Below are positions 1 to 9,529 of a stretch of DNA of 64,000 bases, one piece after another. The notes beneath the pieces are model-generated. The model was not told where the DNA came from. It saw only the letters and a program-made list of their open reading frames with translations, and did not search any database. The position numbers and the translations under genes were made by a program. The stretch's first letter is position 1. The number at the start of each line of letters is the position of its first letter. Source of the DNA: Burkholderia sp. Bp8963 (GTDB taxonomy: Bacteria; Pseudomonadota; Gammaproteobacteria; Burkholderiales; Burkholderiaceae); contig NZ_QTQP01000015.1 of assembly GCF_003854275.1 (NCBI RefSeq), positions 62,001 to 126,000 of the forward strand, given 5' to 3'.

Positions 1-935
1 GCGTCGAGAAGACGGTCGACGCGCTGATCAAGGCCGGCATGACCTACGAGCAGGACGGCGCGCTGTGGCTGCGCACGACCGACGAAGGCGACGACAAGGA
101 TCGCGTGATGCGCAAGACGGACGGCACCTACACGTACTTCGTGCCGGACGTCGCGTACCACGTGACGAAATGGGAGCGCGGCTTCACGAAGGTGATCAAC
201 ATCCAGGGCTCGGACCACCACGGCACGATCGCACGCGTGCGCGCGGGCCTGCAGGGGCTGCACATCGGCATCCCGAAGGGCTACCCCGACTACGTGCTGC
301 ACAAGATGGTCACCGTGATGCGCGACGGCCAGGAAGTGAAGATCTCGAAGCGCGCGGGCAGCTACGTGACGGTGCGCGACCTGATCGAATGGTCGGGCGG
401 CGCAGTGCCGGGCCAGGAGGCGGCGCCCGACCTGATCGACGAGGCGACGATCACGCGCGGCCGCGATGCGGTGCGCTTCTTCCTGATCTCCCGCAAGGCC
501 GATACCGAGTTCGTGTTCGACATCGACCTCGCGCTGAAACAGAACGACGAAAACCCGGTGTACTACGTCCAGTACGCGCACGCGCGGATCTGCTCGGTGC
601 TCAACGAATGGAAGTCGCGCTACAACGGCGACGCCGCGCAGCTGCCGGGCGCCGACCTGTCGCAGCTCACGAGCACGCAGGCCGCGTCGCTGATGCAGAA
701 GCTCGCCGAGTATCCGGACATGCTCACGCACGCCGCGAACGAGCTGGCGCCGCACGCGGTCGCGTTCTACCTGCGCGACCTCGCTGGCGAATTCCACTCG
801 TTCTACAATGCGGAGCGCGTGCTGGTCGACGACGAAGCGCCGCGCACCGCGCGCGCCGCGCTTCTCGCCGCGACCCGGCAGGTGCTCGAGAACGGTCTGG
901 CAATGCTCGGCGTGTCCGCACCCGCCAAGATGTAA
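1..935 (+). CDS. argS: Arginyl-tRNA synthetase, 3' part of gene
   Basis: This is the C-terminal half of cytoplasmic arginyl-tRNA synthetase, which charges tRNA-Arg with arginine using ATP. The frame is open to the left edge of the window (first full codon at base 3), so the start and the HIGH-type motif lie outside. Visible are the catalytic-core segment with [17 protein letters not shown], the GSDHHGT stretch, the KISKRAG sequence that matches the class I KMSKS loop, and the alpha-helical anticodon-binding DALR domain ending in LGVSAPAKM. It is followed after 92 bases by the SPOR-domain gene, the usual order in Burkholderia. Nothing in the visible part looks damaged. Confidence 0.97.
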   Translation, partial: VEKTVDALIKAGMTYEQDGALWLRTTDEGDDKDRVMRKTDGTYTYFVPDVAYHVTKWERGFTKVINIQGSDHHGTIARVRAGLQGLHIGIPKGYPDYVLHKMVTVMRDGQEVKISKRAGSYVTVRDLIEWSGGAVPGQEAAPDLIDEATITRGRDAVRFFLISRKADTEFVFDIDLALKQNDENPVYYVQYAHARICSVLNEWKSRYNGDAAQLPGADLSQLTSTQAASLMQKLAEYPDMLTHAANELAPHAVAFYLRDLAGEFHSFYNAERVLVDDEAPRTARAALLAATRQVLENGLAMLGVSAPAKM

Positions 936-1027
936 GCGGCCCGTACGGGCAGCGACAGGCCGCGGCCGCCCGCCGTCGGATGCCCGCCGCGGCCTTTTCA
1001 CGATTCTTTTTGCAGGTGACTCAAGCA

Positions 1028-2047
1028 ATGGCACAACCACGCCGCACGTCGAAGCAATCGAAACAAGCCGGAGGAACATTTCTGGGCATCGTGCTGGGCC
1101 TGATCGTCGGCCTCGCGATCGCCGTGGTGGTGGCGCTCTACATCACGCGTTCGCCGTCGCCGTTCGTGTCGAAGGTGGCGCCGCCGCCGGCCGACAACGC
1201 CGCGAGCCAGCCGCAGCAATTCGATCCGAACCGCGCGCTGCAGGGCAAGACGCCCGGCCAGCCGGTGCCGCCGCAGGCCGCGCAGCCGACGCCGCCCAAT
1301 ACCGCGCCCGGCCAGGCCGGCAACCAGACGCAGCCGGGCCTGCTGCCCGAGCCGCAGATCGTCGAAGTGCCACCGTCGGCCAACGGCAACGCCCCGAGCG
1401 CGTCGAATGGGTCGAACGGGTCGAGCACCTCGAATGGATCGAGCGCTTCGAATGGATCGAGTGCGTCGAACGGATCGAGCGCTTCGAACGGGTCGAGCGC
1501 TTCGCATGGGTCGAACGCCTCGAATGGGTCGAGCGCTTCTAACGGGTCGAACGCATCGCGCGGGTCGTCGAGCAACGGCGTCGCCGTCGCGCCGAAGCCG
1601 GCCGACAACACGCCGCCGAAGAAGCAGCCGCAGGCGACGGCGGGCGAAGACGACCTCGCGCGCCTTGCCGCGCAAAAGATGGCGCAGCAGCAACAGGCGC
1701 AGAAGGCGCAACAGGAGCAGGCGAATGCGTCGAAGGCCACGTCGTCGACGACGGTCGCAAGCAATGCGCCCGGCAACGCCGCGAAGCCGCCGACCGCGAA
1801 CGACGCGAACACCGGCTACTTCCTGCAGGTCGGCGCGTACAAAACGGAAAGCGACGCCGAGCAGCAGCGCGCGCGCCTCGGCTTCCAGGGATTCGAGTCG
1901 AAGGTGTCGAAGCGCGACGTCAGCGGCGTCACCTACTTCCGCGTGCGCGTGGGCCCGTTCTCGAAATTCGAGGATATGAACTCGGCGCGCCAGCGTTTGT
2001 CCGATGCAGGTGTCGACACGGCAGTGATCCGCTTCACGAAGCAGTGA
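1028..2047 (+). CDS. SPOR-domain inner-membrane protein (FtsN-like)
   Basis: A 339-residue bitopic membrane protein. It has a short basic N-terminus, one membrane span (about residues 19-40, rich in Gly, Leu and Val), a long Pro/Gln/Ser-rich periplasmic linker, and a C-terminal SPOR domain (about residues 263-339, with GYFLQVGAY, VSKRDVSGVTYFRVRVGPF). SPOR domains bind glycan strands stripped of stem peptides at the division septum, so a role in cell division or septal peptidoglycan remodelling is likely. The start chosen is the ATG at 1028, just before the basic MAQPRR sequence; the frame is open further upstream but only as a shadow of argS. The linker holds an unusual six-residue Ser/Asn/Gly repeat. 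FtsN itself has the same architecture, but other SPOR proteins do too, so no symbol is given. Confidence 0.9.
   Translation: MAQPRRTSKQSKQAGGTFLGIVLGLIVGLAIAVVVALYITRSPSPFVSKVAPPPADNAASQPQQFDPNRALQGKTPGQPVPPQAAQPTPPNTAPGQAGNQTQPGLLPEPQIVEVPPSANGNAPSASNGSNGSSTSNGSSASNGSSASNGSSASNGSSASHGSNASNGSSASNGSNASRGSSSNGVAVAPKPADNTPPKKQPQATAGEDDLARLAAQKMAQQQQAQKAQQEQANASKATSSTTVASNAPGNAAKPPTANDANTGYFLQVGAYKTESDAEQQRARLGFQGFESKVSKRDVSGVTYFRVRVGPFSKFEDMNSARQRLSDAGVDTAVIRFTKQ
1403..1573 (+). repeat. In-frame 18-bp tandem repeat in the SPOR protein linker
   Basis: About eight imperfect copies of an 18-bp unit (for example tcgaatggatcgagcgct at 1430-1447, then at 1448, 1466, 1484, 1502, 1520, 1538) encode a repeated Ser-Asn-Gly-Ser-Ser-Ala. 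The unit is a multiple of three, so copy-number changes by slippage would lengthen or shorten the periplasmic linker without a frameshift. Confidence 0.9.
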
Positions 2048-2114
2048 AACCGGCCGCGCCTACGCTGATCCCGTTACGTTTCGCTACTCAAGCAACTGAT
2101 CCGACGTTCACAAC

Positions 2115-2753
2115 ATGAAAAAACTGCTCAGCACGCTTCTCCTGTCCCTGGGCCTCGTGGCCGGCTTCGTCCACGCGGCCCCGGCCGCACCGGTGGCCGG
2201 CAAGGACTACGAGGTGATGAAGGCGCCGCAGCCGGTGTCCGCGCCGGCCGGCAAGGTCGAAGTGATCGAATTTTTCTGGTACGGCTGCCCGCACTGCTAC
2301 GAGTTCGAGCCGACCGTCGAGGCGTGGGTGAAGAAGCAAGGCGACAAGATCGACTTCAAGCGCATCCCGGTTGCATTCCGTGACGATTTCGTCCCGCACT
2401 CGAAGCTGTTCTACGCGGTGTCCGCGCTCGGCATCTCGGAGAAAGTCACGCCGGCGATCTTCAACGCGATCCACAAGCAGAAGAACTACCTGCTGACGCC
2501 GCAGGCGCAGGCCGACTTCCTCGCAACGCAGGGCGTCGACAAGAAGCAGTTCACGGATGCGTACAACTCGTTCAGCGTGCAGGGCCAGGTGAATCAGTCG
2601 GCCAAGCTGCTGAAGGACTACAACATCGACGGCGTGCCGACGATCGTCGTCCAGGGCAAGTACAAGACCGGTCCGGCCTACACGAACAGCATTCCGGGTA
2701 CCGCGCAGGTCCTCGACTATCTCGTGAAGCAGGTGCAGGACAAGAAGCTTTGA
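2115..2753 (+). CDS. dsbA: Thiol:disulfide interchange protein DsbA
   Basis: Periplasmic oxidase that introduces disulfide bonds into exported proteins. The 212-residue product has a cleavable signal peptide (basic MKK, hydrophobic core, cleavage near AHA/APA at about residues 19-22). The thioredoxin-fold active site is C58-P59-H60-C61 in EFFWYGCPHCYEF, and the cis-proline loop reads GVPT near residue 175. Length fits the DsbA family (about 208-215 residues). Its TGA stop overlaps the TTG start of the next gene in a TTGA junction, which suggests translational coupling with the short-chain dehydrogenase. Confidence 0.96.
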   Translation: MKKLLSTLLLSLGLVAGFVHAAPAAPVAGKDYEVMKAPQPVSAPAGKVEVIEFFWYGCPHCYEFEPTVEAWVKKQGDKIDFKRIPVAFRDDFVPHSKLFYAVSALGISEKVTPAIFNAIHKQKNYLLTPQAQADFLATQGVDKKQFTDAYNSFSVQGQVNQSAKLLKDYNIDGVPTIVVQGKYKTGPAYTNSIPGTAQVLDYLVKQVQDKKL

Positions 2754-3544
2754 TCTCCGCCAGGTCCGCCACGACGCCGCCGCTGAAGGTCTTCATCACC
2801 GGCGCGTCGAGCGGCCTCGGCCTCGCGCTGGCCGAGGAATACGCGCGCCAGGGCGCAACGCTCGCCCTCGTCGCGCGGCGCACCGATGCACTCGACGCGT
2901 TCGCGCGACGCTTCCCCGCGCTGTCCATCACGGTCTACTCGGCCGACGTGCGCGACCCCGACGCGCTCGCGGGCGCCGCCGCGGCGTTCATCGCCGCGCA
3001 CGGCTGCCCGGACGTCGTCATCGCGAACGCGGGCATCAGCCAGGGCGCGGTGACGGGCCAGGGCGACCTCGCGACGTTCCGCAACGTGATGGACGTCAAC
3101 TACTTCGGGATGGTCGCGACGTTCGAGCCGTTCGTCGGCCCGATGACGGCCGCGCGGCGCGGCACGCTCGTCGGCGTCGCGAGCGTCGCCGGCGTACGCG
3201 GCCTGCCGGGCTCCGGCGCGTACAGCGCGTCGAAGTCGGCTGCGATCAAGTATCTCGAGTCGCTGCGCGTCGAGCTGCGTCCCGCCGGGGTCGGCGTCGT
3301 GACGATCGCGCCCGGCTATATCCGCACGCCGATGACCGCGCACAATCCGTACCGGATGCCGTTCCTGATGGACGCCGACCGCTTCGCCGCGCGCGCGGCC
3401 CGGGCAATCGCGCGGCAGCGCGCGTTCCGCGTGATTCCGTGGCAGATGGGCGTCGTCGCGAAAGTGCTGCACGTGATGCCGCGCTGGCTCTACGACCGCC
3501 TGTTCGAAAAGGCACCGCGCAAGCCGAAGGCGAGCGCGCACTGA
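2750..3544 (+). CDS. Short-chain dehydrogenase/reductase
   Basis: A 264-residue Rossmann-fold NAD(P)-dependent oxidoreductase of the classical SDR family. The cofactor loop is TGASSGLG (about residues 17-24), the NAG motif appears as IANAG, and the catalytic Tyr-Lys pair is in YSASK, preceded by the catalytic Ser in VASVAG. The only sensible start is TTG at 2750, which overlaps the dsbA stop by four bases, because no ATG or GTG lies before the cofactor loop. Substrate cannot be told from sequence. The C-terminus is Lys/Pro-rich and probably unstructured. Confidence 0.88.
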   Translation: MISARSATTPPLKVFITGASSGLGLALAEEYARQGATLALVARRTDALDAFARRFPALSITVYSADVRDPDALAGAAAAFIAAHGCPDVVIANAGISQGAVTGQGDLATFRNVMDVNYFGMVATFEPFVGPMTAARRGTLVGVASVAGVRGLPGSGAYSASKSAAIKYLESLRVELRPAGVGVVTIAPGYIRTPMTAHNPYRMPFLMDADRFAARAARAIARQRAFRVIPWQMGVVAKVLHVMPRWLYDRLFEKAPRKPKASAH

Positions 3545-3880
3545 GCGGCCGCCGGTCCGGGCGCGTGCGTGCGCGCGGCCGGACGGCGCTGCTTCGTCGT
3601 TGCGGCGCGCTTGCGCCTCACCCGCCCCCGCTTCCGGCATTCCGCTCGAGCCCCCGGCTCGACCCGCCCGTTTCCCCACGCTCAAACGCCCGTTCCGTCG
3701 TCATCGCAGCCGTTTTCCACTCAACGCGCAGCGTTCCGGTGCCTTTTTCCACGCGGCGCGCGCTTTGACGGTATGCTATTCGTCAGCTGCGCCGGACCGG
3801 ACCGCGGACCGGACCGAATTCCCGGCCGCGCATCCGCCTCCCGTCATCAAGCAAAAAGCACAAGCCACGTCGGAGATCCT
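3545..3880. other. Intergenic region before the peptide-binding protein gene
   Basis: These 336 bases are GC-rich with no recognisable gene. A run resembling a bacterial promoter element (ttgacggtatgctat, about 3763-3777) lies about 110 bases before the next start, but I could not pair it convincingly with a second element. A good ribosome binding site, ggagatcct, precedes the ATG at 3881. Confidence 0.4.
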
Positions 3881-5467
3881 ATGCACTTCAAGCTGTTCGC
3901 CGCGGTCGCACTGGCCGCGGCCCCCGTCCTCGTCGCCGCCAAGCCGCTCACCGTCTGCACGGAATCGAGCCCGGACGGTTTCGACGTCGTGCAGTACAAC
4001 TCGCTCGTCACGACCAACGCGTCGGCCGACGTGATCTTCAACACGCTGGTGTCGTACGACGAAGCCACGAAGAAAGTCGTGCCCGCGCTCGCGGACAAAT
4101 GGGACGCGAGCGCCGACGGCCTCACCTATACGTTCCACCTGCGCCCGAACGTCGCGTTCCAGACCACTGACTATTTCAAGCCGTCGCGAGCGCTGAACGC
4201 CGACGACGTCGTGTTCACGTTCGAACGGATGCTCGACGACGCGAATCCGTGGCACAAGGTCGCCGGCGCGAGCGGCTTTCCGCATGCGCAGTCGATGGGC
4301 CTGATCAAGCTCGTGAAATCGGTCACGAAGGTCGACGACGACACCGTGAAGTTCGTGCTGAACGAGCCGAACGCGACGTTCGTGCCGATCCTGACGATGG
4401 GCTTCGCGTCGATCTACTCGGCCGAATATGCGGACCAGCTGCTGAAGGCCGGCAAGCAGGCAGACCTGAACGCGAAGCCGGTCGGCACCGGCCCGTTCAT
4501 GCTGAAGAGCTACACGAAGGACGCGCTGATCCGCTACGACGCGAACCCGGCCTACTGGGGCGCGAAGCCGAAGGTCGACCGGCTGATCTACGCGATCACG
4601 CCCGACCCGTCGGTGCGCTTGCAGAAGGTGAAAGCCGGCGAATGCCAGATCGCGCTGTCGCCGAAGCCGCAGGACGTGCTCGCCGCGAAGGGCGAGAGCG
4701 CGCTGAAGGTCGTGCAGACGCCCGCGTTCATGACCGCGTTCGTCGCGCTGAACACGCAGAAGAAGCCGCTCGACAACGACAAGGTGCGCCAGGCGCTGAA
4801 TCTCGCGTTCGACCGCACGAGCTACCTGAAGGTCGTGTTCGACAACACCGCGACGCCCGCGAACAACCCGTATCCGCCGAACACGTGGAGCTACGCGAAG
4901 GACGTCGCACCGTATGCGTACGATCCGGCGAAGGCGAAGCAGCTGCTTGCCGCGGCGGGCTTCCCGAACGGCTTCTCGACGACGATCTGGGTGCGCCCGA
5001 CGGGCAGCGTGCTGAACCCGAACCCGAAGGCCGGCGCGGAGCTGCTGCAGGCCGATCTCGCAAAGATCGGCGTGAAGGCCGACCTGAAGGTGATCGAATG
5101 GGGCGAGCTGATCAAGCAGGCGAAGCTCGGCCAGCATGACATCCTGTTCATGGGCTGGGCCGGCGACAACGGCGATCCCGACAACTACCTGACGCCGCAG
5201 TTCAGCTGCAACGCGGTGAAGTCCGGCATCAACTTCGCGCGCTACTGCGACTCGCAGCTCGACAAGCTGATCGCCGACGGCAAGGAAACGGCCGATCAGG
5301 GCAAGCGCACGAAGTTGTACGAATCCGCGCAGAAGCTCATCCACGACCAGGCGCTGTGGATTCCGCTCGGCTATCCAACGGCGGCCGCGCTCACGCGCGC
5401 GAACGTCAGCGGCTATCGCGTGAGTCCGTTCGGACGCCAGAATTTCGCGACGGTGTCGGTGCAGTAA
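3881..5467 (+). CDS. Periplasmic peptide-binding protein of an ABC importer (DppA/SBP_bac_5 family)
   Basis: A 528-residue solute-binding protein that should capture di- or oligopeptides in the periplasm and deliver them to an ABC permease. The ATG at 3881 has a ribosome site (ggag) and gives a clear signal peptide (hydrophobic stretch to about residue 20, ending VAAKPL). The mature start KPLTVCTESSPDGFD is close to DppA-type proteins, and the conserved family segments VGTGPFMLKSY and PFGRQNF-like ends are present. Length matches the family. No permease or ATPase partners adjoin it, so it probably works with a transporter encoded elsewhere. A strong hairpin follows the stop. Confidence 0.92.
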   Translation: MHFKLFAAVALAAAPVLVAAKPLTVCTESSPDGFDVVQYNSLVTTNASADVIFNTLVSYDEATKKVVPALADKWDASADGLTYTFHLRPNVAFQTTDYFKPSRALNADDVVFTFERMLDDANPWHKVAGASGFPHAQSMGLIKLVKSVTKVDDDTVKFVLNEPNATFVPILTMGFASIYSAEYADQLLKAGKQADLNAKPVGTGPFMLKSYTKDALIRYDANPAYWGAKPKVDRLIYAITPDPSVRLQKVKAGECQIALSPKPQDVLAAKGESALKVVQTPAFMTAFVALNTQKKPLDNDKVRQALNLAFDRTSYLKVVFDNTATPANNPYPPNTWSYAKDVAPYAYDPAKAKQLLAAAGFPNGFSTTIWVRPTGSVLNPNPKAGAELLQADLAKIGVKADLKVIEWGELIKQAKLGQHDILFMGWAGDNGDPDNYLTPQFSCNAVKSGINFARYCDSQLDKLIADGKETADQGKRTKLYESAQKLIHDQALWIPLGYPTAAALTRANVSGYRVSPFGRQNFATVSVQ

Positions 5468-5480
5468 CGCACGCCCGGCC

Positions 5481-5526
5481 GCGGTGTGCAAGCGACGGGT
5501 GTGACGACCCGTCGCTTGCACACCGC
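5481..5526. terminator. Perfect 20-bp stem hairpin after the peptide-binding protein
   Basis: Bases 5481-5500 are a perfect reverse complement of 5507-5526, separated by a 6-base loop gtgacg. It starts 13 bases after the stop codon of the peptide-binding protein. There is no T-run on either strand, so it may act as a transcript-end stabiliser or a Rho-dependent end rather than a classic intrinsic terminator. Confidence 0.65.
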
Positions 5527-5665
5527 GCGCCGCACTTGCTACGCTCCGCCCATCTTTTCTCTCGCCGGACTCCAGCCAAAGTGAACAACTAAGCCTTCCC
5601 AAAATGTTTTCGCCGCCGCGTCACGCACGCCGCGCGAAGTTTTTCACGCATTTTCGGAGGTGCTT

Positions 5666-6262
5666 ATGGCTGCAGCCACGCCCACCGGCGCGCTCGTCGC
5701 GCTTCATCACGTTTCCTTCCGCTTCGACGACGGCTTCACGCTGTTCGCTTCGCTCGACCTTGCGATCGACCGCACGCCGACGGGTATCGTCGGCCGCAAC
5801 GGCGTCGGCAAAAGCGTGCTCGCGCAACTGATCGCGGGGCGCCGCGCACCCCTTTCGGGGACGATCGACCGGCACACGCCGGTCGTCTACGTCGTGCAGC
5901 GGAACGACGACGATGACGCGCCCGCCAACATGCGGACCGTCGCGGAAATCGCCGCGCTCGACGTGCAGCCCGCAACGCCCGTGCATGCGCTGAGCGGCGG
6001 CCAGCTTGCACGCGTCGCGCTGATCGGCGCGCTGATCGGCGCGCTGATCGGCGCGCTGCTGTCGGATGCCGGCCTGCTCGTGCTCGACGAGCCGACCAAT
6101 CACCTCGATCTCGAGTCGGTGCGGGCGGTGGAAGCGGCGCTCGTCGGCTTTCCTGGCGCCCTCGTGGTCGCGTCGCACGACACCGCGTTTCTCGCGGCAC
6201 TCGAACCGACGCACACGATGCAGTGGCATCGCGACGGGTGGCGCTACGAGCCCGTCGCGTGA
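5666..6262 (+). CDS. Half-size ABC ATPase, ABC-F/Uup-like
   Basis: A 198-residue single ATP-binding cassette. Walker A is GRNGVGKS, the signature is LSGGQ, and Walker B is LLVLDEPTNHLD, with the switch His in VASHD. The NHLD sequence is typical of ABC-F proteins, which are soluble and act on ribosomes. ABC-F members normally carry two cassettes in about 500-650 residues; this one has a single short cassette and no linker arm, so it is either a minimal ABC-F relative or a reduced copy. The start is ATG 5666 with cggagg at 5655-5660. Between the signature and Walker B the residues IGAL occur three times in a row, caused by a 12-bp triplication. Confidence 0.8.
   Translation: MAAATPTGALVALHHVSFRFDDGFTLFASLDLAIDRTPTGIVGRNGVGKSVLAQLIAGRRAPLSGTIDRHTPVVYVVQRNDDDDAPANMRTVAEIAALDVQPATPVHALSGGQLARVALIGALIGALIGALLSDAGLLVLDEPTNHLDLESVRAVEAALVGFPGALVVASHDTAFLAALEPTHTMQWHRDGWRYEPVA
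6020..6055 (+). repeat. 12-bp triplication between ABC signature and Walker B
   Basis: The sequence ctgatcggcgcg occurs three times head to tail (6020, 6032, 6044). It adds two copies of Ile-Gly-Ala-Leu to the helix that joins the LSGGQ signature to Walker B. One copy would give the spacing usual for ABC-F cassettes. Confidence 0.9.
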
Positions 6263-6278
6263 GGATGATGGAGCGCAG

Positions 6279-7358
6279 TCAGCGCGCGAGACTGAACCGC
6301 AGCACGCCGTCCTCGCCCTGCTCGCGCACGAGCTCCCCCGCGAGCCACAGCAGGTTCAGGTGCGCGATCGCCTCGCCGAGCGCGAACGTCATCTGGTGGA
6401 TGTCGAGCTCGCGGCGGCGGAACATGATCGGCACGATGTCGGCCGCGCTCATCGGCTTTTCCGCGCACGCGACGCGCACTTCGTCGAGGCGCGCGTCGTG
6501 GTGCGCACGCAGTTGCGCGATGCGCGTGTGCACGCCACGGAACGGCTTGCCGTGCGACGGCAGCACGAGCGTGTCGGCAGCCATCGTCTCGTAGCGGCCG
6601 AGCGACTGCAGGTACAGCGCGAGCGGGTTCGCCTCCGGCTCGAGATCGAACACCGACACGTTCGTCGAGATGCGCGGCAGCACCATGTCGCCGGAGATCA
6701 GCACGTCATCGGCTTCGCTGTGAAGCGCGCAATGTTCAGGCGAATGGCCGTAACCGGTAACGACGCGCCACGTGCGCGCGCCGATCGTCACCGCGTCGCC
6801 TTCGCGCAGGCGGCGATAGCGCGGCGGCACGGCCGGCACGAGATCCGAGTAGTAGCTGCGACGGTTGCGCAGCTTGTCGAGCGACGCGGGATCGGCAAGG
6901 CCGTGGCGCGCAAAGTGATCGGCCGCGGCGGCGCCGCCGGCGTTCGAGCCGTTCCCCGCGGCCATCAGGCAGCCGAACATGTATTCGCCGAGCGTCATCC
7001 ACAGCCGCGCATTCCAGCGCGACTTGTCGCCGCCCTCGCACAGCCAGTTCGCAAGCCCGAAGTGATCGGGATGGCAGTGCGTGACGATCACGCGCAGCAC
7101 CGGCAGGCCGTCGAGGTGCGTGTCGAAGATCCGTTCCCAGTGCTCACGGATCGCGTCCGATGCGATCCCGCAGTCGACGATCGTCCAGCCCGCCTGCCCG
7201 TCGATCTCGTCGCGCAGCAACCAGAGGTTGATGTGGTCGAGCGAGAACGGCAGCGGCATGCGTAGCCAGCGCACGCCGGGCGCGACCTCGAACGTGTCGC
7301 CCGCGGCGGGCAGCGTATCGGCGAAGGGGTAGTCGAGTTGGTGTTCCAGTGCGTTCAT
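6279..7358 (-). CDS. Metallo-beta-lactamase-fold hydrolase
   Basis: A 359-residue MBL-fold protein. The zinc-binding motif THCHPDH is at about residues 93-99, with further ligands in the GHSPEHC segment (His), the SGDMVLP loop (Asp) and PSHG (His), so a binuclear metal site is intact. The C-terminal helical extension with repeated His and Arg residues (about residues 270-350) resembles the winged-helix-like tail of glyoxalase II/LACTB2-type hydrolases. The likely reaction is hydrolysis of a thioester, lactone or phosphoester, but the substrate is unknown. It converges with the ABC-F-like gene (16-base gap) and diverges from aceK. Confidence 0.87.
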   Translation of the reverse strand: MNALEHQLDYPFADTLPAAGDTFEVAPGVRWLRMPLPFSLDHINLWLLRDEIDGQAGWTIVDCGIASDAIREHWERIFDTHLDGLPVLRVIVTHCHPDHFGLANWLCEGGDKSRWNARLWMTLGEYMFGCLMAAGNGSNAGGAAAADHFARHGLADPASLDKLRNRRSYYSDLVPAVPPRYRRLREGDAVTIGARTWRVVTGYGHSPEHCALHSEADDVLISGDMVLPRISTNVSVFDLEPEANPLALYLQSLGRYETMAADTLVLPSHGKPFRGVHTRIAQLRAHHDARLDEVRVACAEKPMSAADIVPIMFRRRELDIHQMTFALGEAIAHLNLLWLAGELVREQGEDGVLRFSLAR

Positions 7359-7669
7359 CGGTGGGGTGTCTCGTGTTTATTCGTGCGGAGCCGGTGCACG
7401 GCCGGGCGGCGGGCCGACGCGGGCGTTCGGACGATTCTATCGCTCAATCGCGCAGCCCGTGATCCGCGCCGCTTGCGCGGCAAATAAAGTTCGCGTCAGA
7501 ATCGGTTCCGTACCCGCATCTTTACGCGAAGATACACCGAACGGTATGCAACGACGCGCATCGTGCCGTCTGGCAATCGACTGCGCCGTAGCGGCGGATG
7601 CGCTGTAAGCGCCGACTTGGGCGCTAGAATGGCGACTGGTTCCAGCCCTTTTGAGCGAGCCTGCACGCA
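7359..7669. promoter_or_regulatory. Divergent intergenic region between MBL hydrolase and aceK
   Basis: This 311-base region separates the two divergent starts and should hold promoters in both directions. A possible -10 element, tagaat, lies at 7625-7630, 40 bases before the aceK ATG. I see no clear -35 partner and no strong operator-like inverted repeat. Confidence 0.4.
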
Positions 7670-9481
7670 ATGAATCACTTCCCCAAACTGCTGTCGTCGC
7701 AGATCGGCTTCGATGTCGCGCAGTCCATGCTCGAGAACTTCGATCGCCACTACCGGATCTTCCGCGAAGCGGCGATCGACGCGAAGACGCTGTTCGAGCA
7801 CGCCGACTGGCACGGACTGCAGCGGCTCGCGCGCGAACGGATCACATCGTACGACGATCGCGTGCAGGAATGCGTCGAGATGCTGGAAGACGAATACGAC
7901 GCGGAGAACATCGACGACGAGGTGTGGCAGCAGATCAAGCTGCACTACATCGGTCTCCTGACGTCGCACCGCCAGCCCGAATGCGCGGAGACGTTCTTCA
8001 ACTCGGTGTGCTGCAAGATCCTGCACCGCTCGTACTTCAGCAACGATTTCATCTTCGTGCGCCCGGCGATCTCGACCGAGTATCTCGAGAACGACGAGCC
8101 GGCGGCCAAGCCGACGTATCGCGCGTACTATCCCGCCACCGACGGGCTCGCGGTCACGCTCGAGCGGATCGTCACGAACTTCCAGCTCGAGCCGCCGTTC
8201 GAGGATCTCGTGCGCGACATCACGTGCGTGATGCATGCGATCCACGACCAATTCGGCCGCTTCGACGAAGCGACGAATTTCCAGATCCACGTGCTGTCGT
8301 CGCTGTTCTTCCGCAACAAGACCGCGTACATCGTCGGCCGCATCATCAACGCGGACCGCGTGCTGCCGTTCGCGCTGCCGATCCGCCACGTACGCCCGGG
8401 CCTGCTCGCGCTCGATACGGTGCTGCTGCGCCGCCGCGATCTCGAGATCGTGTTCAGCTTCACGCATTCGTACTTCCTCGTCGACATGAACGTGCCGTCC
8501 GCGTACGTCGACTTCCTGTGCACGATCATGCCGGGCAAGCCGAAGGCGGAAATCTACACGTCGGTCGGCCTGCAGAAGCAGGGCAAGAACCTGTTCTACC
8601 GCGACCTGCTGCATCACCTGTCGCATTCGAGCGACCGCTTCATCATCGCCCCGGGGATCAAGGGCCTCGTGATGCTCGTGTTCACGCTGCCGTCGTTTCC
8701 GTACGTATTCAAAGTCATCCGCGACCATTTCCCGCCGCCGAAGGAGACGACGCGCGAGCAGATCATGGAAAAGTACCAGCTCGTGAAGCGCCACGACCGC
8801 CTCGGGCGGATGGCCGACACGCTCGAGTATTCGAGCGTCGCGCTGCCGCTCGCGCGGCTCGATCACGCGCTCGTGCGCGAGCTGGAGCGGGAGGTGCCGT
8901 CGCTGCTCGAATACGAGGACGACAGCCTCGTGATCAAGCACCTGTACATCGAGCGCCGGATGACGCCGCTCAACCTGTACCTGCAGAACGGCAGCGACGC
9001 GGAGATCGAGCACGGCGTGAAAGAGTACGGCAACGCGGTGAAAGAGCTGATGAAGGCGAACATCTTCCCCGGCGACATGCTGTACAAGAACTTCGGCGTC
9101 ACGCGTCATGGCCGCGTCGTGTTCTACGACTACGACGAGATCGAGTACCTGACCGACTGCAACGTGCGCCACGTGCCGCCGCCCCGCCACGAAGAGGACG
9201 AACTGTCCGGCGAGCCGTGGTATTCGGTCGGCCCGCACGACATCTTCCCCGAAACCTACGGGCCGTTCCTGCTCGGCGATCCGCGCGTGCGCGACGTATT
9301 CTTGAAGCATCACGCGGATTTCTTCGAGCCTGCGCTGTGGCAGGCGAGCAAGGACAAGCTGCTGCAGGGCGAGCTGCCCGACTTCTATCCGTACGACGCG
9401 TCGCTGCGCTTCTGCGTACGCTATCCCGCACACTTCGACACGACGGACGACGACGAAGGCGGCGCGCAGCGCGCCGCCTGA
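7670..9481 (+). CDS. aceK: Isocitrate dehydrogenase kinase/phosphatase
   Basis: A 603-residue bifunctional enzyme that phosphorylates and dephosphorylates isocitrate dehydrogenase, switching carbon between the TCA cycle and the glyoxylate bypass. It is recognisable along its whole length: the N-terminal regulatory domain ([22 protein letters not shown]), the kinase domain with [13 protein letters not shown], and the catalytic [15 protein letters not shown] segment carrying the Asp that in E. coli AceK is needed for catalysis. Length matches the family (about 570-610). It is not next to aceA or aceB here; carbonic anhydrase follows after 48 bases. Confidence 0.97.
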   Translation: MNHFPKLLSSQIGFDVAQSMLENFDRHYRIFREAAIDAKTLFEHADWHGLQRLARERITSYDDRVQECVEMLEDEYDAENIDDEVWQQIKLHYIGLLTSHRQPECAETFFNSVCCKILHRSYFSNDFIFVRPAISTEYLENDEPAAKPTYRAYYPATDGLAVTLERIVTNFQLEPPFEDLVRDITCVMHAIHDQFGRFDEATNFQIHVLSSLFFRNKTAYIVGRIINADRVLPFALPIRHVRPGLLALDTVLLRRRDLEIVFSFTHSYFLVDMNVPSAYVDFLCTIMPGKPKAEIYTSVGLQKQGKNLFYRDLLHHLSHSSDRFIIAPGIKGLVMLVFTLPSFPYVFKVIRDHFPPPKETTREQIMEKYQLVKRHDRLGRMADTLEYSSVALPLARLDHALVRELEREVPSLLEYEDDSLVIKHLYIERRMTPLNLYLQNGSDAEIEHGVKEYGNAVKELMKANIFPGDMLYKNFGVTRHGRVVFYDYDEIEYLTDCNVRHVPPPRHEEDELSGEPWYSVGPHDIFPETYGPFLLGDPRVRDVFLKHHADFFEPALWQASKDKLLQGELPDFYPYDASLRFCVRYPAHFDTTDDDEGGAQRAA

Positions 9482-9529
9482 ACCCGCGCCACGAACCGAC
9501 CCGATTTCCGCACACGGAATGCCACACCG

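Noticed and set aside
3776..5602. 608-codon minus-strand frame opposite the peptide-binding protein
   Set aside because: Arg/Val-rich low-information sequence, antisense to a clear SBP gene with signal peptide; a GC-skew artefact.
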